From Candidatus Solibacter sp. (lineage in GTDB: Bacteria > Acidobacteriota > Terriglobia > Bryobacterales > Bryobacteraceae), in NCBI GenBank assembly GCA_013822245.1, contig PNKE01000033.1, positions 62,001-126,000 on the forward strand: a DNA stretch of 64,000 bases, in the 5' to 3' direction. The notes under the pieces are model-generated. The model saw nothing but the letters and a program-made list of their open reading frames with translations. It was not told the origin of the DNA and did no database searches. Shown one piece after another: positions 1 through 7,697 of this stretch (position 1 is its first letter; the number at the start of each line of letters is the position of its first letter). The translations under genes were made by a program, and so were the position numbers.

Positions 1-2
1 GC

Positions 3-695
3 GGAGTGCTTGAAGACATCAACCTCAGCGTCAGGGCGGGCGAGATCGTCGGCATCGCCGGACTGATGGGTTCGGGCCGGACCGAACTCTGCCGGGCCTT
101 GTTTGGCGCCGAGCCGGCCGGCGCCGGCAGGATTCTGGTGGACGGCAGGCCTGTCCAGATCGACACGCCGCGAAAGGCAGTCGAAGCAGGCATCGCACTG
201 GCGCCGGAGGACCGTCAAAGCCACGGCCTCGCCGCCGGGCGCCCGGTGGGAGAAAACATCACGCTGCCGTCTATCGAGCGGTTCAGTCCGGGCGGCGTGA
301 TCGACCTGGGGCGGGAACGCGCCGAGACCAATTGGATCGCCGGCCGGCTGCGGCTGAAGGCATCGTCGCTCGACCAGGAAGCGGGCAGGCTCAGCGGCGG
401 CAACCAGCAGAAGGCCGTGATCGCCAAGTGGGTGATGCGCGGGGCGCGCGTGTTTCTGTTCGACGAACCCTCGCGCGGCATCGACATCGGCGCCAAACGC
501 GAGGTCTTCGAAATGATGGACGAACTGGCCCGGCAAGGGGCGGCGGTGCTGATGGTCAGTTCGGAGATGCAGGAACTCACCGGCATCGCCGACCGCATCC
601 TGGTGATGAAGGACGGACGCATCGCCGCCGAACTTCCCCGCCACGCATCCCAGGAACAAATCCTGAGTGCCGCGACGATGGGGGGCGCCGTCTAG
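3..695 (+). CDS. Sugar ABC transporter ATP-binding protein, C-terminal half (cut by window start)
   Basis: This is the second nucleotide-binding domain of a ribose/xylose-type (RbsA-like) ATPase, which powers sugar import at the inner membrane. The reading frame is open to the left edge, and RbsA-like proteins are about 500 residues with two domains, so the first domain lies outside the window. Visible are a Walker A-like GLMGSGRTEL, in which the usual Lys is Arg as is normal for the second RbsA domain, the RbsA-type signature LSGGNQQK, and a Walker B, VFLFDEPSRGID. The permease starts directly after the stop codon, so the two are co-transcribed. The sugar cannot be named, and the binding protein is not in the window. 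Confidence 0.93.
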   Translation, partial: GVLEDINLSVRAGEIVGIAGLMGSGRTELCRALFGAEPAGAGRILVDGRPVQIDTPRKAVEAGIALAPEDRQSHGLAAGRPVGENITLPSIERFSPGGVIDLGRERAETNWIAGRLRLKASSLDQEAGRLSGGNQQKAVIAKWVMRGARVFLFDEPSRGIDIGAKREVFEMMDELARQGAAVLMVSSEMQELTGIADRILVMKDGRIAAELPRHASQEQILSAATMGGAV

Positions 696-1625
696 ATGCT
701 GCAACGGATACTGCCCTTCCTCACCCTGATCGCCCTGGCCGCCGCCCTGGCGCTGGCCACGCCCCATTTCCTCACCGGCATGAACCTGGCCAGCCTCTTC
801 CGACAGACCGCCGTCATCAACATCATGGCGCTGGGCGTGACGCTGGTGATCGTCGCCGGCGGCATCGACCTAAGCGTCGGGTCGATGATGGCTCTGGCCA
901 GCCTGCTCGGCTGCATGGCCATGGAGCGGGGCTCCGGCATCGCCGTTGGGATACTGGCCGGCGTCGCCGCCGGCGCGGCGTTCGGACTGGCCAACGGCGT
1001 CATCATCACGCGGATGAAGCTCAATCCGTTCATCGTCACGCTCGGCGCGCTGGGCATCTATCGCGGGTTGGCGCTGATGATCTCGGGCGGGGTGCCGGTG
1101 CACGGACTGCCCAAGGAGTTCAGCTATCTGGGCGAGGGCGCCGTGGCGGGGGTACCGTTTGTGCTTATCCTGCTGGCGGCATGCGGCTGTGCGGTCCACT
1201 TCCTGCTCGTCCGGACCCGCATGGGCCGCTACGCCTTCGCCATCGGCAGCAACCCCGGGGCGGCCTTCTATGCCGGCATCCCGGTGGCGTTTCACACCAC
1301 GGCGGTCTATGCCCTTTGCGGGCTGATGACCGGGCTGGCCGGGATGGTGGAGTCCAGCCGGCTGATGACGGCACAACCGACCTCGGGCCAGGGCTACGAA
1401 CTGCAGGCCATCGCCGCCGTGGTGATCGGCGGGGGCAGCCTGCGCGGCGGCGAGGGCAGCGCCGCCGGCACACTGGTCGGCGCCATGATCATGGGCCTGC
1501 TCTCCAACGGCAGCGACCTGCTCGGCATCTCGCCCTACCTGCAACAGGCCATCATCGGAGCGGTCATCATCCTGGCCGTCTTCCTGGACGAACTCAGAAA
1601 ACGGAGGATGGGCGAGGCCCGGTAG
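696..1625 (+). CDS. Sugar ABC transporter permease, RbsC-like
   Basis: A 309-residue, strongly hydrophobic inner-membrane permease of the BPD_transp_2 family, the partner of the ATPase that ends one base before it. The family hallmark GGIDLSVGSMMAL is near residues 54-66. A second conserved block, AIAAVVIGGGSLRGGEGS, is near residue 235. It has about eight to ten membrane segments and a basic C-terminal tail, as usual for RbsC/XylH-type subunits. The ATG follows the upstream TAG with no gap, which implies translational coupling. Substrate unknown. Confidence 0.93.
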   Translation: MLQRILPFLTLIALAAALALATPHFLTGMNLASLFRQTAVINIMALGVTLVIVAGGIDLSVGSMMALASLLGCMAMERGSGIAVGILAGVAAGAAFGLANGVIITRMKLNPFIVTLGALGIYRGLALMISGGVPVHGLPKEFSYLGEGAVAGVPFVLILLAACGCAVHFLLVRTRMGRYAFAIGSNPGAAFYAGIPVAFHTTAVYALCGLMTGLAGMVESSRLMTAQPTSGQGYELQAIAAVVIGGGSLRGGEGSAAGTLVGAMIMGLLSNGSDLLGISPYLQQAIIGAVIILAVFLDELRKRRMGEAR

Positions 1626-1701
1626 GGCCAAAGCGGCGAGTGGAAGGTTGTTACGACCGCACGGATGGCGGTATTGTCAGGAAAGGAGGGGAAGCAGGAC
1701 A

Positions 1702-2019
1702 ATGCCAATCGTTCCGCGAGGATATGTCGATCAGGCCCAGCTTGCATCCGTCGTTGAAGAGGTCAGGCAGGCTCTGTCTCCCGACGTTGTGCGGATTCGG
1801 TTTGACGTCGGGGAGGATTGGATCGGGGCGCCTGCAATTTTCTTCCGAGTTGTGCTCTCAGACCAAGCTAGCAGGAGGCCAAGACTGAGGGATGTCACGG
1901 AGTTGGTTTCGCGACGCGTCCAGGACCAGGTCAAGCCCGATGAGATGGGACTGCAAGCCTACTTCAACTATCGGAGCGATTCGGAACAGAGGGAGATGAA
2001 AGAACAGTCCTGGGAGTAG
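1702..2019 (+). CDS. Conserved hypothetical protein paired with a HEPN-like protein
   Basis: A 105-residue acidic protein of unknown function. I chose the ATG at 1702 because AAAGGAGG lies 12-19 bases upstream; an in-frame start at 1648 would add residues that look non-coding. The body alternates beta-like stretches (VVRIRFDV, AIFFRVVLSD) and helices, and ends in a conserved-looking LQAYFNYRSDSEQ segment. The HEPN-like gene begins directly after its stop. In MNT-HEPN modules a small nucleotidyltransferase-fold protein precedes a HEPN protein; no nucleotidyltransferase active site (GSxxxxxD) is visible here, so any such relation would be to a degenerate form. Function not assigned. Confidence 0.75.
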   Translation: MPIVPRGYVDQAQLASVVEEVRQALSPDVVRIRFDVGEDWIGAPAIFFRVVLSDQASRRPRLRDVTELVSRRVQDQVKPDEMGLQAYFNYRSDSEQREMKEQSWE

Positions 2020-2028
2020 GTGCGGATC

Positions 2029-2523
2029 ATGGCATTTCAGGATGATCTGCTCGAGCAGGCCGGGCATCTGACCAAGCGTGAGCCCAGGCGTCCCAAACAG
2101 GCAAGTCTGAGGCGCGCCGTTTCGGCGGCCTACTACGCCCTGTTCCATCTTCTGGTGGACGGGACGACGAGGAACTGGAAACACCAAGCGCAACGGAGCG
2201 AGTTGGGCAGGGCCATTGAGCATGGCCGGTTACGCAAGGCCTGCGAGCAGAAACGCGCCAGGATCAAAGAGTATCTGAAGGGAAATCCGCCCATCGGGAG
2301 AGAGCGTGATGTTGCCGCCCAACTGCAACGGGTGATGGATACGGTTATAGAACTTCAGCAGGACAGACACACGGCCGACTACGATAATTCCAAGCGATGG
2401 GCGCGTGTCGAGGTCCAGGCCAAGGTCGACGCCGCGGTTACCGCTTTCGCGAGTTGGAAGGGTGTCCGGCAGGAAGACGCGGCGCAGGAGTTCCTGGTCT
2501 CTCTGCTGCTCAAAGACAGGTAG
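2029..2523 (+). CDS. HEPN-like domain protein
   Basis: A protein of about 164 residues, mostly helical. An N-terminal block SLRRAVSAAYYALFHLL (about residues 25-41) resembles the first long helix of HEPN proteins. A second block, QQDRHTADYD (about residues 110-119), is typical of a HEPN subfamily. The canonical HEPN ribonuclease motif (R-x4-6-H) is not evident, so nuclease activity is uncertain. The ATG at 2029 is preferred; a GTG at 2020 abuts the upstream stop and is an alternative. It forms a two-gene unit with the gene at 1702. HEPN proteins commonly act in toxin-antitoxin or defence modules, but here that is an inference. Confidence 0.7.
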   Translation: MAFQDDLLEQAGHLTKREPRRPKQASLRRAVSAAYYALFHLLVDGTTRNWKHQAQRSELGRAIEHGRLRKACEQKRARIKEYLKGNPPIGRERDVAAQLQRVMDTVIELQQDRHTADYDNSKRWARVEVQAKVDAAVTAFASWKGVRQEDAAQEFLVSLLLKDR

Positions 2524-2572
2524 GCGCATGCGGCTCCGGCGAGCAGGCGAGCCCGGAACTGCCGAGGAAATC

Positions 2573-3277
2573 ATGAACAACCCCATCATTGTGGCGCTGG
2601 ATGTCGAGAACGCCCGCCAGGCGCTCAGTCTGGTGGAGAGGCTGGGCGAATCCGTATTTTTTTACAAGGTAGGGCTGGAGCTGTTCACGGCAGAAGGACC
2701 GGCGATCGTCCGCGAACTGCGTTCGATGGACAAGGACGTCTTCGTCGACCTGAAAATGTACGACATCGGCGAGACGGTAAAGCGCGCCGCGGCGCGGGTG
2801 GCGGCGCTTGGCGCCAGATTGTTGACCGTCCACTCCAGTCCCCAGGTGATCCGGGCGGCGATGGAGGGCGCACGCGGCAGCCAGTTGAAAGTGATCGCCG
2901 TGACGGTGCTGACCAGTTTCAACGAGTCCGATCTCGCTGATGTGGGCGTTTCCGGGCGAACAGCGGGCGAACATGTCGAATTCCTGGCGAGCAAGGGCGT
3001 CCAGGCAGGAGTGGACGGCTTCGTCTGCTCGCCGCTCGAAGCGGCCCGGCTGCGTCACCTAGCCGGACCGGACACGATTCTGGTGACGCCGGGCGTCAGG
3101 TCCGCGGGCGCTGAAAAGGGCGACCAGAAGCGGGTGGCGACGCCGGCCGAGGCGATCACCGCCGGCGCCGACTACCTGGTGATTGGGCGCGAAATCACGC
3201 GCTCGGCCAACCCGCATGACGCAAGTCTCAGGATCTTAAGGGATTTGCAGGCAGCCCACACCGATAAGCAACGGTGA
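2573..3277 (+). CDS. pyrF: Orotidine 5'-phosphate decarboxylase
   Basis: Converts OMP to UMP, the last step of de novo pyrimidine synthesis, in the cytoplasm. The 234-residue length fits the bacterial type-1 family. The catalytic Asp/Lys array is present as VFVDLKMYDIG, and the phosphate-binding C-terminal part has TPGVRSAGAEKGDQKR and DYLVIGREIT. I chose the ATG at 2573, with GAGGAAA a few bases upstream, over a longer open frame from 2405 that overlaps the HEPN gene. No other pyrimidine gene is nearby. Confidence 0.97.
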   Translation: MNNPIIVALDVENARQALSLVERLGESVFFYKVGLELFTAEGPAIVRELRSMDKDVFVDLKMYDIGETVKRAAARVAALGARLLTVHSSPQVIRAAMEGARGSQLKVIAVTVLTSFNESDLADVGVSGRTAGEHVEFLASKGVQAGVDGFVCSPLEAARLRHLAGPDTILVTPGVRSAGAEKGDQKRVATPAEAITAGADYLVIGREITRSANPHDASLRILRDLQAAHTDKQR

Positions 3278-3299
3278 TGGGTCCCAGTAAGAAATCTTG

Positions 3300-3327
3300 T
3301 TGACATCACCTGGCAATCTATTGTTAC
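3300..3327 (+). promoter_or_regulatory. Possible sigma-70-like promoter of the TonB-dependent receptor gene
   Basis: A perfect TTGACA at 3300-3305 is followed, 16 bases later, by a weak -10 candidate TGTTAC (3322-3327). The stretch is more AT-rich than its surroundings and lies about 110 bases upstream of the receptor start, leaving a long leader. The -10 match is only three of six, so this is tentative. Confidence 0.35.
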
Positions 3328-3436
3328 CTGTTTAACATCAGGGACGCTCCTGTTTGCCTAGACAGATGGGAGAGACTGGGCCGTTTGCATCGGAGCGAGC
3401 GGCAACGAGTTTAACTACCGAAAGGGATTATCTAAA

Positions 3437-6400
3437 GTGAACATTCGCCTTCCTTTGCAGCTTCTGGCCGTGTTCCTCGTCGCGCTCTGCGCATTTGGCC
3501 AGGGCTTGACTCAGATCTCCGGCACTGTAACGGATCCTTCGGGAGCGGCAGTGGTTGGAGCCACGGTTGAATTGAGCAATCTTGACTCTGGCGCTACCCG
3601 CCAAACGAAATCAGACGGCGCGGGCAACTACAATCTGCCGCAGGTACGGCCCGGCAACTACCGCCTGAGCGTTTCGGGTCCGGGCTTCTCCACGACAGCG
3701 ATCGACAACCTTCGCCTGCTGGTCAACACGCCGGTGACGCAAAACGTCCGGCTGGAGGTCGGCGCGGTCAGCGAGACTGTCTCGGTTTCGGCGGAAGCCA
3801 CGCAGATCAACACAGTGGATGCAACCGTGGGCAATACGTTCGGCACCAAGCCGGTATTGCAGTTGCCTTTTGAGGCGCGCAACGTGGTCGGTCTGCTTGC
3901 GCTTCAGCCCGGCGTCACCTATGCCGGAGACAACCTGCAGGGAAGCTACCGCGGCGGCAACGTCAACGGCGGCAAGAGCGATCAGGCCAACGTGACGCTG
4001 GACGGCGTCGATGTGAATGACCAGCAAAGCCGCGATCCGTTCACCTCGGTGCTGCGCGTGACGCTGGATTCGGTTCAGGAGTTCCGCGTGGTGACGACGA
4101 ACGCGAACGCCGACCAGGGGCGCTCTTCCGGCGCCCAGATCGCGCTGGTGACCAAGTCCGGCACCAACGAGGTGCATGGATCGGTCTACTGGTTCCTTCG
4201 CAACAGGGCCACTAACGCCAACAGCTTCTTCAATAACTCGGCGGTGAGCGCGCAGAACCCGAACGGCGTGCCTCTGGCCAAGCTGAACCGCAACATCTAT
4301 GGCGCTTCAATGGGCGCGCCCATCGTGAAGAACCGGCTGTTCATCTTCGGCAACTATGAGGGCCGCCAGGACCGCCGCGAGGACTCGGTGCTCCGCACCG
4401 TGCCGACCGACACCCTGCGCAACGGCATCGTGCGCTACATCCGCGGTGATGGCTCCATTGCCACGGTCACGCCCCAGGATCTGGCCGCAAAGGTCGATCC
4501 GCTGGGTATTGGCCCGAACCAGGCCTCTCTGGCGGTGCTGAAGTCCTACCCGCTGCCGAACGAAGCCACCGCGGGCGACGGCATCAACTACTCCGGCTTC
4601 CGCTTCAACGCGCCGGTACGGTTCGATTCGGCGACCTACATTCTCAAACTCGACGCCTATCTGGACAGGCAGTCGCGCCATCAGGCGTTTGTCCGCGGCA
4701 ACCTCCAGGACGACAAGTTCCAGAGCGCGCCCCAGTTCCCGGGCCAACCGCCCAACAACACCAACCTCCAGGCGCCCCGCGGCATCGCCTTCGGCCTGAA
4801 CTCGGTCCTGTCGGCCGACAAGGTCAATATCTTCCGCTACGGCGTCACCCGCGTTTCGTTTGAAAATACGGGCATCTCGAACCTGCCGTTCGTCAGCTTC
4901 CGCGCGATGGACCTGCCTGTGGGCTCCACCCGCGCGTTCATCCGCACCACCCCGGTCCACACCTTCTCCGACGACTTCACCTGGAACAAGGGCAAGCACG
5001 AGTTTAAGGCGGGCGCGCAGATGCGCATCATCCGCAACAATCGCACGAACTATGCGAATTCGTTCCCCTCGGCCAGCACCAACTCGAGCTGGCTCACCGG
5101 TTCCGGTGCGCCGCTGAACACGCCCTTCCCCGACATGGCGTCGGGGGCGCGCGTGGCCTACCGCGACGCGGCGATGGCCGTTCTTGGCATCGTGACGCAG
5201 GGCAACGCGGTCTACAACTACACCAAGGACGGCAAAGCCCTCCCCATCGGTGATCCCATCGTTCGCCAGTTCAACGCCGAGGAGTACGAACTGTACTTCC
5301 AGGACACCTGGCGTGTGAACCGCAAGCTGACCATCACGGGCGGCTTGCGCTGGTCGCTTATGCCGCCAATCTATGAAGCCAACGGCATTCAGACCGTCTC
5401 CCGCCAGCCGCTCAATGAGTGGTTCAACGATCGCGTGAACTACGCCAACAATGGCCAGTCGCAGGATAAGGTAACCCCGGTTACCTACGTCCTGAAGGAG
5501 CAGCCCGGCGGGCGCGACCTGTATCCCTTCCACAAGAAGAACTTCGCGCCTCGGCTGTCGGTTGCCTACTCGCCGGATTCGAAGACATCGATCCGCGCCG
5601 GCTGGGGTATGTTCTACGACGTGATGGGCTCGGGCCTCATCACCAACTACGATGCCTCGGCGTTCGGCCTGTCCACGTCGCTGACCAACCCCTCGGCGCG
5701 CCTGAACCTCTCCACCGCGCCGCGTTACGCCGGGCTGAACAGGATTCCCGACGGGTTGCTGCTGCCGGCGCCGCCGGCCGGGTTCCCCGCCGTGGCTCCC
5801 AACGTGTTCGCCATCATCAACTCGCTTGATGACGCGCTGCAGATGCCCTACACCATGAACATGAACCTCACGGTCAGCCGTGAGTTCGACAACGGGTTCT
5901 TTGTCCAGGCCGGCTATGTCGGCCGCCAGTCCCGCCGCTCACTGATCAGTGAGGACATCGCCATGCCGACCAACCTGCGCGATCCGGCCTCCGGCCAGAC
6001 GTATTTTGAGGCTGCTTCGCTGCTGCATAACCACGTCAACGCCAAAGCCGCCACCTCTTCCATCCCCAAGATCCCGTTCTGGGAGAATATGTTCCCGGGC
6101 CTGGCCACCGGCTCAATGACCGCCTCCCAGGCGGCCTATGACGAGTACGCCTACAACGCGCCCGACTACACCTATGCCCTCTACGGCATGGATGTGTTCT
6201 GCTATCCGGCATGCTCGAAACTCGGTCCATACGCGATGTACAACCGCCAGTACAGCTACCTGCGCACCCTGCGTTCGATCGGCTTTGGCAGCTACAACGC
6301 TTTCCAGTTCACCGGCCGCAAGCGCTGGACCAACGGAGATCAGGTCGAGCTGAACTACACCTGGTCGAAGTCGATCGATCTGGCCTCGACGCCGGAGAAC

Positions 6401-7057
6401 TCGACGGCGACGCAGGGCGTGATCATCAACGCCTTCAGCCGCCGCCAGTTCCGGGCTCCATCCGACTATGACTCGCGCCACCAGTGGAACGCCAACTTCG
6501 TCTACGGTATGCCGTTCGGCACGAATGCGAAGTTCGGTTCGGGCGCAAGCCGCGCCCTGGACCTTCTCATCGGCGGATGGCAGATCAGCGGCCTGTACCG
6601 CCAGGCCTCTGGCCTGCCCGCCTCGGTCGGAAACGGCCGTTTCTGGCCCACGAATTGGAACATCACCGGCTACGCCACCGCGACGGGGCAGTTCGCCGAC
6701 GGCACCAACAAGAACGCCAAGGCGCCTCCCGGAGGCAAGAGCGGCGTGAACCTGTTCCAGGATCCGACGGTTGCCGTCAAGGCTTTCAGCTTCACCGCTC
6801 CGGGCCAGTCGGGCGGGCGCAACGTCATCCGCGGCGATGGCAACTTCAACATCGACGCCGGCCTCGCCAAGCGTTTCAAGCTCACCGAAACCCACAGCCT
6901 CCAGTTCCGCTGGGAGGTCTTCAACTTGACCAATTCGGTGCGCTTCGACCCGCTTTCGGCGACGGCCGACCTCTCGAACCTCGGTTCGTTCGGCCGCTAC
7001 ACCGACACTCTCAGCCTGCCGCGTGTCATGCAGTTCGCGCTGCGCTACGAATTCTAA
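3437..7057 (+). CDS. Oar-like TonB-dependent receptor with N-terminal carboxypeptidase-regulatory domain
   Basis: An outer-membrane transporter of 1,206 residues, the typical size of the receptor family expanded in Acidobacteriota. It starts with a signal peptide (hydrophobic core LLAVFLVALCAFG, cleavage probably near residue 21). A Cna-B/carboxypeptidase-regulatory domain follows (ISGTVTDPSGAAVVGATVEL, about residues 27-105), then a plug domain (about 120-240, with VTLDGVDVNDQQSRD) and a long beta-barrel rich in Asn, Tyr and Arg, ending in an aromatic residue (LRYEF) as outer-membrane barrels do. Start is GTG. The gene stands alone between a candidate promoter and a strong terminator, so it is probably its own transcript. 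The substrate is unknown; large saccharides are likely for this family. A TonB gene lies at 62.8-63.9 kb. Confidence 0.95.
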   Translation: MNIRLPLQLLAVFLVALCAFGQGLTQISGTVTDPSGAAVVGATVELSNLDSGATRQTKSDGAGNYNLPQVRPGNYRLSVSGPGFSTTAIDNLRLLVNTPVTQNVRLEVGAVSETVSVSAEATQINTVDATVGNTFGTKPVLQLPFEARNVVGLLALQPGVTYAGDNLQGSYRGGNVNGGKSDQANVTLDGVDVNDQQSRDPFTSVLRVTLDSVQEFRVVTTNANADQGRSSGAQIALVTKSGTNEVHGSVYWFLRNRATNANSFFNNSAVSAQNPNGVPLAKLNRNIYGASMGAPIVKNRLFIFGNYEGRQDRREDSVLRTVPTDTLRNGIVRYIRGDGSIATVTPQDLAAKVDPLGIGPNQASLAVLKSYPLPNEATAGDGINYSGFRFNAPVRFDSATYILKLDAYLDRQSRHQAFVRGNLQDDKFQSAPQFPGQPPNNTNLQAPRGIAFGLNSVLSADKVNIFRYGVTRVSFENTGISNLPFVSFRAMDLPVGSTRAFIRTTPVHTFSDDFTWNKGKHEFKAGAQMRIIRNNRTNYANSFPSASTNSSWLTGSGAPLNTPFPDMASGARVAYRDAAMAVLGIVTQGNAVYNYTKDGKALPIGDPIVRQFNAEEYELYFQDTWRVNRKLTITGGLRWSLMPPIYEANGIQTVSRQPLNEWFNDRVNYANNGQSQDKVTPVTYVLKEQPGGRDLYPFHKKNFAPRLSVAYSPDSKTSIRAGWGMFYDVMGSGLITNYDASAFGLSTSLTNPSARLNLSTAPRYAGLNRIPDGLLLPAPPAGFPAVAPNVFAIINSLDDALQMPYTMNMNLTVSREFDNGFFVQAGYVGRQSRRSLISEDIAMPTNLRDPASGQTYFEAASLLHNHVNAKAATSSIPKIPFWENMFPGLATGSMTASQAAYDEYAYNAPDYTYALYGMDVFCYPACSKLGPYAMYNRQYSYLRTLRSIGFGSYNAFQFTGRKRWTNGDQVELNYTWSKSIDLASTPENSTATQGVIINAFSRRQFRAPSDYDSRHQWNANFVYGMPFGTNAKFGSGASRALDLLIGGWQISGLYRQASGLPASVGNGRFWPTNWNITGYATATGQFADGTNKNAKAPPGGKSGVNLFQDPTVAVKAFSFTAPGQSGGRNVIRGDGNFNIDAGLAKRFKLTETHSLQFRWEVFNLTNSVRFDPLSATADLSNLGSFGRYTDTLSLPRVMQFALRYEF

Positions 7058-7083
7058 GCGCAAGCCAGACAAACCAACCCCCG

Positions 7084-7113
7084 AAGGGCGGAGCCGCAAA
7101 GCTCCGCCCTTTT
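7084..7113 (+). terminator. Rho-independent terminator after the TonB-dependent receptor
   Basis: A perfect 11-bp stem (AAGGGCGGAGC at 7084-7094 with GCTCCGCCCTT at 7101-7111) closes a six-base loop and runs into TTTT. It starts 26 bases after the receptor stop codon. Confidence 0.92.
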
Positions 7114-7137
7114 CACTTTTGCGGTTAGGATAAGACT

Positions 7138-7644
7138 ATGGCGACGAAGGTCATCATGCCGGTAGAGGAGTACCTCCACACGTCGTGGCCTGACGGCGAC
7201 CGTGAATACATCCACGGCGAGGTGATCGAGAAGCCCATGCCTCCCAAGTCTCACGCCAAAATCCAGAAGGCGCTGCTGTTGCTGTTCAGCCAGTGGGAGG
7301 CGTCCAAGGGACTTTGTGCGCTGCCGGTACTGCGATGCGCGTTGGCGCCCGGGATTTACCGTCTTCCGGACGTGGCGGTTTTCCATGGTGAACCCAATGA
7401 GGAGATCCCATCGTCGCCCGCATACGCGGCGATTGAGATCCTCTCGCCCGACGACCGTATGTCGGCCGTGCTGGCCAAGCTTCACGAGTACCGGGAATGG
7501 GGCGTCGCGCACATCTGGCTGATCGACCCCGATGCCCGGCGCATCTATGAGTTCGGCTCCGATGGGCTGAGGGAGACGGGCGCGTTGCTGATGCCCGAAC
7601 ACGGCCTGTCCATCCCGGCCGCCGGCATCCTGCCTGAGGCCTGA
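7138..7644 (+). CDS. Uma2 family (DUF820) endonuclease-like protein
   Basis: A 168-residue cytoplasmic protein of the Uma2/DUF820 family, which has a PD-(D/E)xK restriction-nuclease fold. The family landmarks are in order: an N-terminal EEYL...DREYIHGEVIE (about residues 11-32), LPDVAVFHGE (about 79-88) with the metal-binding Asp, AAIEILSPDDR (about 98-108) and HIWLIDPDARRIYEF (about 125-139). These proteins are numerous in Cyanobacteria and Acidobacteriota and their cellular role is not established. It starts 24 bases after the terminator of the upstream gene, and alaS follows 53 bases downstream. Confidence 0.9.
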   Translation: MATKVIMPVEEYLHTSWPDGDREYIHGEVIEKPMPPKSHAKIQKALLLLFSQWEASKGLCALPVLRCALAPGIYRLPDVAVFHGEPNEEIPSSPAYAAIEILSPDDRMSAVLAKLHEYREWGVAHIWLIDPDARRIYEFGSDGLRETGALLMPEHGLSIPAAGILPEA

Positions 7645-7697
7645 AGGCCCATATCTACAGGGCTTTGGACGCAGGGTCGCTGTGCCACAATGGTTAT

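Noticed and set aside
332-1888. A 518-codon plus-strand frame across the ABC genes
   Set aside because: It is out of frame with the clear ATPase and permease and is Arg/Gly/Pro-rich.
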